Positions 47,699-60,200 of a DNA stretch of 64,000 bases are shown piece after piece (position 1 is the first letter of the stretch; the number at the start of each line of letters is the position of its first letter). The translations under genes were made by a program, and so were the position numbers. The stretch lies in assembly GCA_007844125.1 (NCBI GenBank), contig CM017567.1, forward strand, positions 44,235,013-44,299,012, in the 5' to 3' direction. Origin of the DNA: Sinonovacula constricta (lineage: Eukaryota > Mollusca > Bivalvia > Cardiida > Solecurtidae). The notes beneath the pieces are model-generated. The model was not told where the DNA came from. It was given only the letters and a program-made list of their open reading frames with translations, and did not search any database.

Positions 47699-47910
47699 CT
47701 TAATAATAAATAATCGATACTTGTTTATTTATATTTATATTGTTACTGTAAAATCCATCTTGACCTTTTTTGCATTTGTATTTGTAAATGCTCATTTCAC
47801 ACTTTTCTCTCTTTGAACAAATATCTGTTTACTTATTGACGCTATGTTATGATGTTCTGGCAATGAACTACATGTTTATGCCAATAAATAAATTGAATTG
47901 AATTGAATTG
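47699..47910 (+). other. LINE 3' UTR and repeat tail
   Basis: AT-rich untranslated region following the ORF2 stop, with aataaataa words, ending in ccaataaataaattgaattg and further ttgaa words. Such 3' ends serve as the site where the element's own reverse transcriptase starts copying. Role by family knowledge; borders seen in the sequence. Confidence 0.8.
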
Positions 47911-48578
47911 TTACAACTAGGACAAAACCTCCTCCATCAAAAACATCATTGTAATGACACTCATTAACAACTAAATAAATGTCATTTTAAGAATATAAGA
48001 ACAAACTGATAGATTCCAAGCTATTGTTAAGGTATAATTGATTGTTATTGATTAACAATTTGATTAGATGATTGGTATTGATTAACAGCTTGATTAGATT
48101 GGTTAATCTTTAAAAGGATTAATTGACATTAATTGTTGTTCATTATTGACACTATGGCCTTTAATTTGTTGTCGGAATTTAATTATTGGTTCTGATTATT
48201 CTGATTATTTCATTATACCCATTAATTATTCAAGGTGTAAAAACTGCTCACATACTCATATTGAAGTGCCATGCATATACTGTCTTCAATAAGTTAAAAC
48301 AATGTGGTAAAGGCATGCCATATAGGACCAAGGATATGGATCCATTTTGTCTTGTGTTTTTTTGTTATTGTTATCACTTCAATACATATGTGCATCAAGA
48401 ATAAAAATTAAAAACATTCGTCTCTTTCTTTCTATAATATTCACCAAGGGGTTTTGTCCTAGTTGCAAAATTCATCCAGGGGCTTTTGTCCTAGTTGTAA
48501 AATTCACCCACGGGCTTTTGTCCACCTTGACATTTTTTGACCCAGGGGCTTCTGTCCTCAGGGGCTTTTGTCCTACAC

Positions 48579-48733
48579 TCAATAAAATGTGGCATATAAC
48601 GTACGTTATATAAAATTCCAGGTACTCCAAATGTTGGAGCTCCAAATCCAGATTAAGTTCAACTGATAAATTCCAGGCCTTCGGACAATTCCAGACCACG
48701 AATCATTGTAGAATAAAATATACGCGTTGTTCT
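48579..48733. other. Short spacer between two elements
   Basis: About 150 bp without a gene, containing repeated aaattccagg/aattccag words; similar ataaaatccagg words resume after the MITE at about 49060. Confidence 0.5.
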
Positions 48734-49048
48734 CAGGGGCGGATCCAGGATTTCATAATGGGGGGGGGGGGGGGGGCGAGGGAGTAACATTCGGCCGCAG
48801 GCCGGAGCTGATCGCGCCGCAGGCGCGAAATCCGCGGCGGGGGGGTGGGGTCTGGAGAGGGCTCCCCCAGAAAATTTTGAATTCTAGATGCGCTGAGATG
48901 CGATTTCCAAGCATCTGTGGGGCATAATTTCCTTATCTATTTGCTCACTTTTAAGGGCAAAATATCCACTAACACTTTTTTTTGTTGGTTGTCGAAAAAT
49001 AGGGGGGGCCGCGGCCCCTTCGGCCCCCCCCCTCTGGATCCGCCCCTA
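48734..49048. mobile_element. MITE with GGGGCGGATCCAG inverted termini
   Basis: The left end is caggggcggatccagg. The right end read on the minus strand is aggggcggatccagagg, giving terminal inverted repeats of about 15 bp around a 315-bp element without coding capacity. Both subterminal regions have long G (or C) runs and a self-complementary GC-rich arm (ggccgcaggccgg near the left, gggggggccgcggcccc near the right). CAGGGG-type ends suggest a hAT-like superfamily, but the flanks do not show a clear 8-bp duplication. Named by end structure only. Confidence 0.65.
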
Positions 49049-49879
49049 ACAGTGGTCACTGATAAAATCCAGGTAGACACACCGTTCCAACTATAGTTGA
49101 AATGTTATAATCCAGTAGATCTAGTTTGAATATATCTCCACCCAAATACAAGATCTATTAAGATCTACATGAAAAAATCCAGTCCCTCAATGGGCGCCAT
49201 TTGTAACCGAGCGTTCTTTATATTAAAATTACACTGGTAAGTTGGGTTTAATAAGTAAAGTTCACAGCAAGATTCTATATCATTTTATGTAGGTCTTAAT
49301 CTTACAATTATGTCCAACAACATTACTGTTGATTCTGTTTTTGTTTTGTTGTTGTTTTTCTAGCGGGTAAAGTTTTTAGACAGGGATCTATTTTCAGAAT
49401 CAAGAGCACTGCTACAATGGGCTAGCCTCGCAACTTTTCATGTTTGTTTTGTTTTGTTTTGTTTGTTTTTTTGTTGTTTTTTTTTTTGTTGTTGTTTTTT
49501 TTGTTGTCTTTTTGTTTTGTTTTTTGTTGTTGTTGTTGTTATTGTTAAAAGTGACATTTACTTTCCTATTCAATTTGTGCTGTTTTAACATAATACAAAT
49601 AGGATAATAAAATCACATTGTTATCAAAATGCAAACAAAGTTAACGTGTTCTGAACCTTTTGGCACACTGTTAACATGAAGAAATGCGCGCAAGATAGCA
49701 ATTTAATGGTATTTTTCCACAAATACTCTTCGGTGCAAAAATTGGGATAAAAGTACAGTAATCAACACAAAAATATTTGTCTGTATGCATTTGATATCTT
49801 CATGGTAACGGTGAGCAAAAACTTCAACTTTACAATTTGATAACTTAATGACACTACGTAGAATATACATTACCTTTTT
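49049..49879. other. Spacer with TTTTG/TTG low-complexity tract
   Basis: No supportable gene. From about 49440 to 49545 the plus strand is nearly all t and g (ttttg and ttg words with t-runs). The rest is AT-rich. Confidence 0.6.
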
Positions 49880-52800
49880 AAAGCTGGCATTCCAGTTTAA
49901 CATGAGTGATGAGGATTTATGTTTAAAGCTGGCATTTATGTTTAAAGATGGCATTCCACTTGAATGTTAGTGATGAGGATTTATGTTTAAAGCTGGCATT
50001 TCAGTTAAATGTTAGTGATGAGGATTTATGTTTAAAGCTGGCATTCCAGTTGAATGTTAGTGATGGTGATGTATGTTTAGAACTGCCATTCCAGTTGAAT
50101 GTTAGTGATGAGGATTTATGTTTAAAGCTGGCATTTATGTTTAAAGACGGCATTCCAGTTAAATGTAAGTAATGAGGATTTATGTTTAAAACTCGCATTC
50201 CAGTTGAATGTTAGTGATGAGGATTTATGTTTAAAGCTGCCATTCCACGTGAATGTTAGTGATGAGGATTTATGTTTAAAGCTGGCATTCCACTTAAATG
50301 TTTGTGATGAGGATTTATATTTAAAGATGGCATTCCAGTTGAATGTTAGTGATGAGGATTTATGTTTACAGATGACATTCCAGTTCAATGTAAGTGATGA
50401 GGATTTATGTTTAAAGATGGCATTTATGTTTAAAACTGGCATTCCTGTTAAATGTAAGTGATGAGGATTTATGTTTAAAGATGGCATTTATGTTTACAAC
50501 TGGCATTCCTGTTAAATGTAAGTGATGAGGATTTATGTTTAAAGATGGCATTCCAGTTAAATGTTTGTGATAATGATGTATGTTTAAAACTGCCATTCCA
50601 GTTAAATGTAAGTGATGAGGATTTATGTTTAAAGATGACATTTATGTTTAAAATTGGCATTCCAGTTAAATGTTAGTGATGATAATTTATGTTTAAAGAT
50701 GGCATTTATGTTTAAAACTGGCATTCAACTTAAATGTTAGTGATGAGGATTTATGTTTAAAACTGGCATTCCACTTAAATGTTAGTGATGATGATGTATG
50801 TTTAAAACTGCCATTCCAGTTAAATGTAAGTGATGAGGATTTATGTTTAAAGATGGCATTTCAGTTAAATGTTAGTGATGAGGATTTATGTTTAAAGATG
50901 GCATTCCAGTTAAATGTTATTGATGATGATTTATGTTTAAGGATGACATTCCAGTTAAATGTTAGTGATGAGGATTTATGTTTAAAGATGGCATTTCAGT
51001 TAAATGTTAGTGGTGAGGATTTATGTTTAAGGATGGCATTCCAGTTAAATGTTAGTGATGAGGATTTATGTTTAAGGATGACATTTCAGTTAAATGTTAG
51101 TGATGAGGACTTATGTTTAAAGATGGCATTTCAGTTAAATGTAAGTGATGAGGATTTCTGTTTAAAGATGGCATTCCAGTTAAATGTTATTGATGATGAT
51201 TTATGTTTAAGGATGACATTCCAGTTAAATGTTAGTGATGAGGATTTATGTTTAAGGATGGCATTCCAGTTAAATGTTAGTGATGAGGATTTATGTTTAA
51301 AGATGGCATTCCAGTTAAATGTTAGTGATGAGGATTTATGTTTAAAGATGGCATTCCAGTTAAATGTTATTGATGATGATTTATGTTTAAGGATGACATT
51401 CCAGTTAAATGTTAGTGATGAGGATTTATGTTTAAGGATGGCATTCCAGTTAAATGTTAGCGATGAGGATTTATGTTTAAGGATGGCATTCCAGTTAAAT
51501 GTTAGTGATGAGGATTTATGTTTAAAGCTAGCATTCCCGTTAAATGTTAGTGATAAGGATTTATGTTTAAGGATGACATTTCAGTTAAATGTTAGTGATG
51601 AGGACTTATGTTTAAAGATGGCATTTCAGTTAAATGTAAGTGATGAGGATTTATGTTTAAAGATGGCATTCCAGTTAAATGTTAGTGATGAGGATTTAAG
51701 TTTAACGATGGCATTTATGTTTAAAACTGGCATTCCATATGAATGTGAGTGATGAGGATTTATGTTTAAAACTGGCATTCCAGTTAAATGTAAGTGATGA
51801 GGATTTATGTTTAAAGATGGCATTCCAGTTCAATGTAAGTGATAAGGATTTATGTTTAAAGATGGCATTCCAGTTCAATGTAAGTGATGAGGATTTATGT
51901 TTACAGATGGCATTCCAGTTCAATGTAAGTGATGAGGATTTATGTTTAAAGATGGCATTCCAGTTAAATGTAAGTGATGAGGATTTATGTTTAAAGATGG
52001 CATTCCACTTAAATGTTATTGATGAGGATTTATGTTTAAAGATGGCATTCCAGTTAAATGTTAGTGATGAGGATTTATGTTTAAAGATGGCATTCCAGTT
52101 AAATGTTAGTGATGAGGATTTAAGTTTAACGATGGCATTTATGTTTAAAACTGGCATTCCATATGAATGTGAGTGATGAGGATTTATGTTTAAAACTGGC
52201 ATTCCAGTTAAATGTAAGTGATGAGGATTTATGTTTAAAGATGGCATTCCAGTTCAATGTATGTGATAAGGATTTATGTTTAAAGATGGCATTCCAGTTA
52301 AATGTTAGTGATGAGGATTTATGTTTAAAGATGGCATTCCAGTTAAATGTAAGTGATGAGGATTTATGTTTAAAGATGGCATTCCAGTTGAATGTTAGTG
52401 ATGAGGAATTTTGTTTAAAGATGGCATATCAGTTAAATGTAAGAGATGAGGATTTATGTTTAAAGATGGCATTCCAGTTAAATGTTAGTGATGAGGATTT
52501 AAGTTTAACGATGGCATTTATGTTTAAAACTGGCATTCCATATGAATGTGAGTGATGAGGATTTATGTTTAAAACTGGCATTCCAGTTAAATGTAAGTGA
52601 TGAGGATTTATGTTTAAAGATGGCATTCCAGTTCAATGTAAGTGATAAGGATTTATGTTTAAAGATGGCATTCCAGTTAAATGTTAGTGATGAGGATTTA
52701 TGTTTAAAGATGGCATTCCAGTTAAATGTAAGTGATGAGGATTTATGTTTAAAGATGGCATTCCAGTTGAATGTTAGTGATGAGGAATTTTGTTTAAAGA

Positions 52801-55800
52801 TGGCATATCAGTTAAATGTAAGAGATGAGGATTTATTTTTAAAACTGGCATTCCAGTTAAATGTTAGTGATGAGGATTTATGTTTAAATATGGCATTCCA
52901 CTTAAATGTTAGTGATGAGGATTTATGTTTAAAGATGGCATTTCAGTTAAATGTTAGTGATGAGGATTTATGTTTAAAGATGACATTTCTGTTTAAAACT
53001 GGCATTCCAGTTAAATGTTAGTGATGATAATTTATGTTTAAAGATGGCATTTATGTTTAAAACTGGCATTCCACTAAAATGTTAGTGATGAGGATTTATG
53101 TTTAAAACTGGCATTCCAGTTGAATGTGAGTGATGATGATGTATGTTTTAAACTGCCATTCAAGTTAAATGTAAGTGATGAGGATTTATGTTTAAAGATG
53201 GCATTTCAGTTGAATGTTAGTGATGAGGATTTATGTTTAAGGATGGCATTCCAGTTAAATGTTAGTGATGAGGATTTATGTTTAACGATGGCATTTATGT
53301 TTAAAACTGGCATTCCATATGAATGTAAGTGATAAGGATTTATGTTTAAAGATGACATTCCACTTAAATGTTAGTGATGAGGATTTATGTTTAAAGATGG
53401 CATTTCAGTTAAACGTTAGTGATGAGGACTTATGTTTAAAGATGGCATTCCAGTTGAATGTTAGTGAAGAGGATTTTTGTTTAAAGATGGCATTCCACTT
53501 TAATGTTAGTGATGAGAATTTATGTTTAAAGATGGCATTTCAATTAAATGTAAAAGATGAGGATTTATGTTTAAAGATGACATTCCATTTAAATGTTGGT
53601 GATGATGATTTATGTTTAAAGATGACATTTATGTTTAAAACTGGCATTCCAGTTAAATGTTAGTGATAATAATTTATGTTTAAAGATGGCATTTATGTTT
53701 AAAACTGGCATTCCAGTTAAATGTTAGTGATGAGGATTTATGTTTTAAGATGGCATTCCACTTAAATGTTAGTGATGAGGATTTATGTTTAAAGATGGCA
53801 TTCCAGTTAAATGTAAGTTATGAGGATTTATGTTTAAAACTGGCATTCCAGTTAAATGTAAGTGATGAGGATTTATGTTTAAAGATGGCATTCCACTTAA
53901 ATGTAAGTTATGAGGATTTATGTTTAAAGATGGCATTCCAGTTAAATGTAAGTGATGAGGATTTATGTTTAAAAATGACATTTCACTTAAATGTTAGTGA
54001 TTAGGATTTATGTTTAAAACTGCCATTTCAATTAAATGTTAGTGATGAGGACTTATGTTTAAAGATGGCATTCCAGTTAAATGTAAGTGATGAGGATTTT
54101 TGTTTAAAGATGACATTCCAGTTGAATGTAAGTGATGAGGATTTTTGTTTAAAGATGACATTCCAGTTGAATGTAAGTGATGAGGATTTTTGTTTAAAGC
54201 TGGCATTCCAGTTAAATGTTATTGATGATGGTTTATGTTTCAAACTGGCATTCCAGTTAAATGTAAGTGATGAGGATTTATGTTTAAAAATGACATTTCA
54301 CTTAAATGTTAGTGATTAGGATTTATGTTTAAAACTGCCATTTCAATTAAATGTTAGTGATGAGGACTTATGTTTAAAGATGGCATTCCAGTTAAATGTA
54401 AGTGATGAGGATTTTTGTTTAAAGATGACATTCCAGTTGAATGTAAGTGATGAGGATTTTTGTTTAAAGATGGCATTCCAGTTGAATGTTAGTGATGAGG
54501 ATTTATGTTTAAGGATGACATTCCAGTTAAATGTTAGTGATGAGGATTTATGTTTAAAACTGGCATGCCAGTTAAACGTTAGTGATGAGGACTTATGTTT
54601 AAAGATGGCATTCCAGTTAAATGTAAGTGATGACGATTTATGTTTAAAGATGGCATTCCAGTTAAATGTTAGTGATGAGGATTTAAGTTTAATGATGGCA
54701 TTCCATATGAATGTTAGTGATGAGGATTTATGTTTAAAACTGGCATTCCAGTTAAATGTTATTGATGATGATTTATGTTTAAAACTAGCATTCCAGTTAA
54801 ATGTAAGTGATGAGGATTTATGTTTAAAAATGGCATTTCACTTAAATGTTAGTGATGAGGATTTATGTTTAAAACTGCCATTTCAGTTAAATGTTAGTGA
54901 TGAGGATTTATGTTTAAAGATGGCATTCCACTTAAATGTTAGTGATGAGGATTTATGTTTAAAGATGGCATTCCAGTTAAATGTTAGTGATGAGCATTTA
55001 TGTTTAAAGATGGCATTCCAGTTAAATGTAAGTGATGAGGATTTATTTTTAAAGATGGCATTCCAGTTAAATGTTAGTGATGAGGATTTATGTTTAAAGA
55101 TGGCATTCCAGTTAAATGTAAGTGATGAGGATTTTTGTTTAAAGATGACATTCCAGTTGAATGTAAGTGATGAGGATTTTTTTTTTAAAGCTGGCATTCC
55201 AGTTAAATGTAAGTGATGAGGATTTATGTTTAAAGATGGCATTCCAGTTGAATGTTAGTGATGAGGATTTACGTTTAAAGATGGCATTCCAGTTAAATGT
55301 AAGTGATGAGGATTTATGTTTAAAGATGGCATTCCACTTGAATGTTAGTGATAAGAATTTATGTTTAAAGATGGCATTTATGTTTAAAACTGGCATTCCA
55401 GTTGAATGTAAGTGATGAGGATTTATGTTTAAAGATCGCATTCCTGTTAAATGTTAGTGATGAGGATTTATGTTTAAAGATGGCATTTATGTTTAAAACT
55501 GGCATTCCAGTTGAATGTAAGTGATGAGGATTTATGTTTAAAGATCGCATTCCAGTTGAATGTTAGTGATGAGGATTTATGTTTAAAGATGGCATTTATG
55601 TTTAAAACTGGCATTCCAGTTGAATGTTAGTGATGAGGATTTATGTTTAAAAGTGGCATTCCAGTTAAATGTTAGTGATGAGGATTTATGTTTAAAACTG
55701 GCATTCCCTTTAAATGTTAGTGATGATGATTTATGTTTAAAACTGGCATTCCAGTTGAATGTAAGTGATGATGATTTATGTTTAAAGATGGCATTCCACT

Positions 55801-56035
55801 TGAATGTTAGCGATACGGATTTATGTTTAAAGATGGCATTTATGTTTAAAGATGGCATTCCAGTTAAATGTAAGTGATGAGGATTTATGTTTAAAGATGG
55901 CATTCCAGTTAAATGTAAGTGATGAGGATTTATGTTTAAAGATGGCATTCCACTTTAATGTTAGTGATGAGAATTTATGTTTAAAATTGGCATTCCAGTT
56001 AAATGCTAGTGATGAAGATTCATGTTTAAAACTGG
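49880..56035. repeat. Minisatellite family I-1, 45-bp unit with recurrent 19-bp internal duplications
   Basis: About 135 copies of a 45-bp unit: gatgaggatttatgtttaaa, gatggcattccagttaaatg, ttagt. The period is divisible by three, so plus-strand frames of 15-residue repeats (NVSDEDLCLKMAFQL) run up to 299 codons (50853-51752), and minus-strand frames of the same period are also open. Many units carry an extra 19 bp (atgtttaaagatggcattt doubled as atgtttaaaactggcatt), making a 64-bp unit that shifts the frame and ends each plus-strand run. Copies marked by ccatatgaatg at 51735, 52159, 52538 and 53315 give spacings of 424 and 379 (9 or 8 units plus 19), so the 64-bp unit travels in higher-order blocks. 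A non-coding array is the best reading. Confidence 0.95.
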
Positions 56036-57220
56036 TTACTCGCCGTTTTAAGAAGATTGTTGTCAACCTACGTATACAGCTCGCAAGGTACATACGAAAT
56101 AGGTTGTATAAGGTGTTAGAATGATTTGAAAACCTTAACATTACTGTCTGTTAACGGGTCCGCATATCAGCTGACATCCTGGCTAGTTACTTTTACATTA
56201 CAGCTTTCTTTAATAACAAATATTTTTGTAATTATGAGTTGTCTTGTAAAACTTTGAAATTCACGATTTTCATTAAAAAAATTATAGGCATTTGGAACCA
56301 ATTTAACTCGTTCAAGCCTTGCATAGACGTCTGTAAGATGTGAATAAGGATGACAAGCTAATGAAAAACACCTGCATATTACATAATTATAACCAACGAC
56401 ATAAAAATACCTTTAACAAAAGTAAAGCTCCGGGATATGACATGAACGCATCGTAATATTAAATATTAGAGGCGTAGATTAATAAGTGGTTACTCGTTGT
56501 AACCAAACCAAATGATTTACACTCCTGTCCTAATAATATACCAATCAGAACATATTTTTGAACAATTCCGTCGTTGTTCTACAATCTTTCAATGGTATGT
56601 AAAGTTGGTTAATAAAACTAGCCGACAGCAATGATAACATTCTGCATGGACTTTGGACAATGAATGATTTTACTTAACATTCGATTTTTTAAACGTCTTT
56701 TTCTTTTGCTCGCTTGTAGTTCTATTTCACTATGGCATACCGGAACTTGAAGCGCAAAGGGTAGAGTGACTGTTATGAGAGGCTACACATTCAAACTCAG
56801 AGCTATGTGTGTCTTAAGTGGACATTGTCTATGGACAACTGAATGATTGTTGATGAGACACTAACACACACTGTGGCAGCAAACCGTTAACGCAAGGCTT
56901 ATGGCAAGGACTGAGATCAACTTTCCGTACTGAGCGTTGAATGTTCAAGGTAAAGGCGACATTTTATTCATTTACCGTTTACTTATTACTCATTTTATAG
57001 GTTGATACCTCGTTTTGTCAAAATATAATGACATTGCAATCATTGTGTTCCATTAAACGAAAAAATGGCAGTACTTGGAAGATGTTATAGTGTTAAAATA
57101 GTGATATAGATCAAAGTAAAACATTGGTAATTAACTAACGGACAATATGCAGTCACTGTCCCACCCCATGTACAAAAAAAAATATATTTTGTGTTAGGTA
57201 CAATTCTATGAAAACGACAA
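56036..57220. other. Single-copy-looking spacer between the two 45-bp arrays
   Basis: No convincing gene. The last family I-1 frame runs on into ordinary sequence to 56124, which is read-through of the array edge. No tandem repeat and no splice-bounded coding exon was noted. A short aatatatttt word lies at about 57180, just before the next array. Confidence 0.45.
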
Positions 57221-57224
57221 ATAT

Positions 57225-60200
57225 TTTAGACCACGAGAATAACCTTATTGCTGTTGCTGCCATGGTGAAGCCAGACCACGGGTATAATGCTATTGATGTG
57301 GCTGCCGTGGTGAAGCCAGACCACGGGAATAATGCTATTGCTGGGGCTGCCGTGGTGAAGCCAGAACACGGGGATAATATTATTGCTGTGGCTGTCGTGG
57401 TGAAGCCAGACCACGGGGATAATGTTATTGCTGTGGCTACCGTGGTGAAGCCAGACCACGGGGACAATACTATTGCTGGGGCTGCCGTGGTGAAGCCAGA
57501 CCACGGGGATAATGTTATTGCTGTGGCTACCGTGGTGAAGCCAGACCACGGGGACAATATTATTGCTGGGGCTGCCGTGGTGAAGCCAGACCACGGGGAC
57601 AATATTATTGCTGTGGCTACCGTGGTGAAGCCAGACCACGGGGACAATATTATTGCTGGGGCTGCCGTGGTGAAGCCAGACCACGGGGATAATATTATTG
57701 CTGTGGCTACTGTGGTGAAGCCAGACCACGGGGATAGTGTTATTGCTGTGGCTGCCGTGGTGAAGCCAGACCACGGGGACAATACTATTGCTGGGGCTGC
57801 CGTGGTGAAGCCAGACCACGGGGATAATGTTATTGCTGTGGCTACCGTGGTGAAGCCAGACCACGGGGACAATATTATTGCTGTGGCTGTCGTGGTGAAG
57901 CCAGACCACGGGGAAAATGTTATTGCTGTGGCTACCGTGGTGAAGCCAGACCACGGGGACAATATTATTGCTGGGGCTGCCGTGGTGAAGCCAGACCACG
58001 GGGACAATATTATTGCTGTGGCTACCGTGGTGAAGCCAGACCACGGGGACAATATTATTGCTGTGGCTGTCGTGGTGAAGCCAGACCACGGGGATAATGT
58101 TGTTGCTGTGGCTGCCGTGGTGAAGCCAGATCACGGGGATAATGTTATTGCTGTGGCTGCCGTGGTGAAGCCAGACCACGGGGACAATGTTATTGCTGCG
58201 GCTATCGTGGTGAAGCCAGACCACAATGATAATGTTGTTGCTGTGGCTGCCGTAGTAAAGCCAGACCACGGGGACAATATCATTGCTGTGGCTGCCGTGG
58301 TGAAGCCAGACCACGGGGATAATGTTATTGCTGTAGCTGCCGTGGTGAAGCCAGACCACGGGGATAATGTTATTGCTGTGGCTGCAGTGGTGAAGCCAGA
58401 GCACGGTGATAATGCTATTGCTGTGGCTGCCGTGGTGAAGCCAGACCACGGGGATAATACTATTGCTGGGGCTGCCGTGGTGAAGCCAGACCACGGGGAT
58501 AATGTTATTGCTGTGGCTGCCGTGGTAAAGCCAGACCACGGGAATAATGCTATTGCTGTGGCTGCCGTGGTGAAGCCAGACCACGGGGATAGTGTTATTG
58601 CTGTGGCTACCGTGGTGAAGCCAGACCACGGGGACAATATTATTGCTGGGGCTGCCGTGGTGAAGCCAGACCACGGGGACAATATTATTGCTGTGGCTAC
58701 CGTGGTGAAGCCAGACCACGGGGACAATATTATTGCTGTGGCTGTCGTGGTGAAGCCAGACCACGGGGATAATGTTGTTGCTGTGGCTGCCGTGGTGAAG
58801 CCAGACCACGGGGACAATGTTATTGCTGTGGCTACCGTGGTGAAGCCAGACCACGGGGACAATATTATTGCTGGGGCTGCCGTGGTGAAGCCAGACCACG
58901 GGGATAATATTATTGCTGTGGCTACTGTGGTGAAGCCAGACCACGGGGATAGTGTTATTGCTGTGGCTGCCGTGGTGAAGCCAGACCACGGGGACAATAC
59001 TATTGCTGGGGCTGCCGTGGTGAAGCCAGACCACGGAGATAATGTTATTGCTGTGGCTACCGTGGTGAAGCCAGACCACGGGGACAATATTATTGCTGTG
59101 GCTGTCGTGGTGAAGCCAGACCACGGGGAAAATGTTATTGCTGTGGCTACCGTGGTGAAGCCAGACCACGGGGACAATATTATTGCTGGGGCTGCCGTGG
59201 TGAAGCCGGACCACGGGGACAATATTATTGCTGTGGCTACCGTGGTGAAGCCAGACCACGGGGACAATATTATTGCTGTGGCTGTCGTGGTGAAGCCAGA
59301 CCACGGGGATAATGTTGTTGCTGTGGCTGCCGTGGTGAAGCCAGACCACGGGGACAATGTTATTGCTGTGGCTGCCGTGGTAAAGCCAGACCACGGGGAC
59401 AATGTTATTGCTGTGGCTGCCGTGGTGAAGCCAGACCACGGGGACAATGTTATTACTTTGGCTGCCGTGGTAAAGCCAGACCACGGGGACAATGTTATTG
59501 CTGTGGCTGCCGTGGTGAAGCCAGGCCACGGGGACAATGTTATTGCTGTGGCTGCCGTGGTGAAGCCAGACCACGGGGACAATGTTATTGCTGTGGCTGC
59601 CGTGGTGAAGTCAGACCACGGGGATAATGTTATTGCTGTGGCTGCCGTGGTGAAGCCAGACCACAGGGATAATGTTATTGCTGTGGCTGCCGTGGTGAAG
59701 CCAGACCACGGGGATAATGTTATTGCTGTAGCTGCCGTGGTGAAGCCAGACCACGGGGACAATGTTATTGCTGCGGCTATTGTGGTGAAGCCAGACCACA
59801 ATGATAATGTTGTTGCTGTGGCTGCCGTAGTAAAGCCAGACCACGGGGACAATATCATTGCTGTGGCTGCCGTGGTGAAGCCAGACCACGGGGATAATGT
59901 TATTGCTGTAGCTGCCGTGGTGAAGCCAGACCACGGGGATAATGTTATTGCTGTGGCTACCGTGGTGAAGCCAGACCACGGGGACAATATTATTGCTTGG
60001 GCTGCCGTGGTGAAGCCAGACCACGGGGACAATATTATTGCTGTGGCTACCGTGGTGAAGCCAGACCACGGGGACAATGTTATTGCTGTGGCTGCCGTGG
60101 TAAAGCCAGACCACGGGGACAATGTTATTGCTGTGGCTGCCGTGGTGAAGCCAGACCACGGGGACAATGTTATTGCTTTGGCTGCCGTGGTAAAGCCAGA

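Larger units (their letters stand above)
43956..47910 (+). mobile_element. 5'-truncated APE-type LINE retrotransposon, otherwise intact
   Basis: The element starts abruptly inside the last part of an ORF1, runs through a complete endonuclease/reverse-transcriptase ORF2 and ends in a 3' tail with tandem ttgaa words (about 47890-47910), typical of several invertebrate LINE clades. The flanks show a short target duplication: tgttac occurs at the left junction (43950-43955) and spans the right junction, where ttac occupies 47911-47914. In both flanks this belongs to the 32-bp repeat of the host element. An intact ORF2 and recognisable duplication suggest recent insertion. The missing 5' end means this copy probably cannot move on its own. 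Confidence 0.9.
43717..48578. mobile_element. DNA-transposon-like element with inverted 32-bp subterminal repeats, split by a LINE
   Basis: The left end carries seven or eight copies of a 32-bp unit, gacaaaagcccctgaatgaa then ttttacaactag (43717-43951). The right end carries the same sequence inverted (about 48440-48578). The outer 100 bp or so match almost base for base as inverted repeats, including the unusual ggacagaagcccctgggtca segment and the tcaaaaaatgtcaaggtgg segment. Both flanks contain caataaaatg (left just outside about 43712, right just outside about 48583), a possible target duplication. Removing the LINE leaves an element of about 0.9 kb with an AT-rich interior (47915-48440) and no transposase, so it is non-autonomous. 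Its superfamily is unknown to me. Confidence 0.6.

Noticed and set aside
48727..48927. 66-codon frame over the G-run of the MITE
   Set aside because: It arises from poly-G (glycine) and GC-rich inverted-repeat sequence inside a non-coding element.
50853..55216. Repeat proteins of 299 and 278 codons in the first 45-bp array
   Set aside because: Frames are repeatedly broken by the 19-bp internal duplications and are mirrored by open minus-strand frames. No start context, signal sequence or flanking exon supports them.
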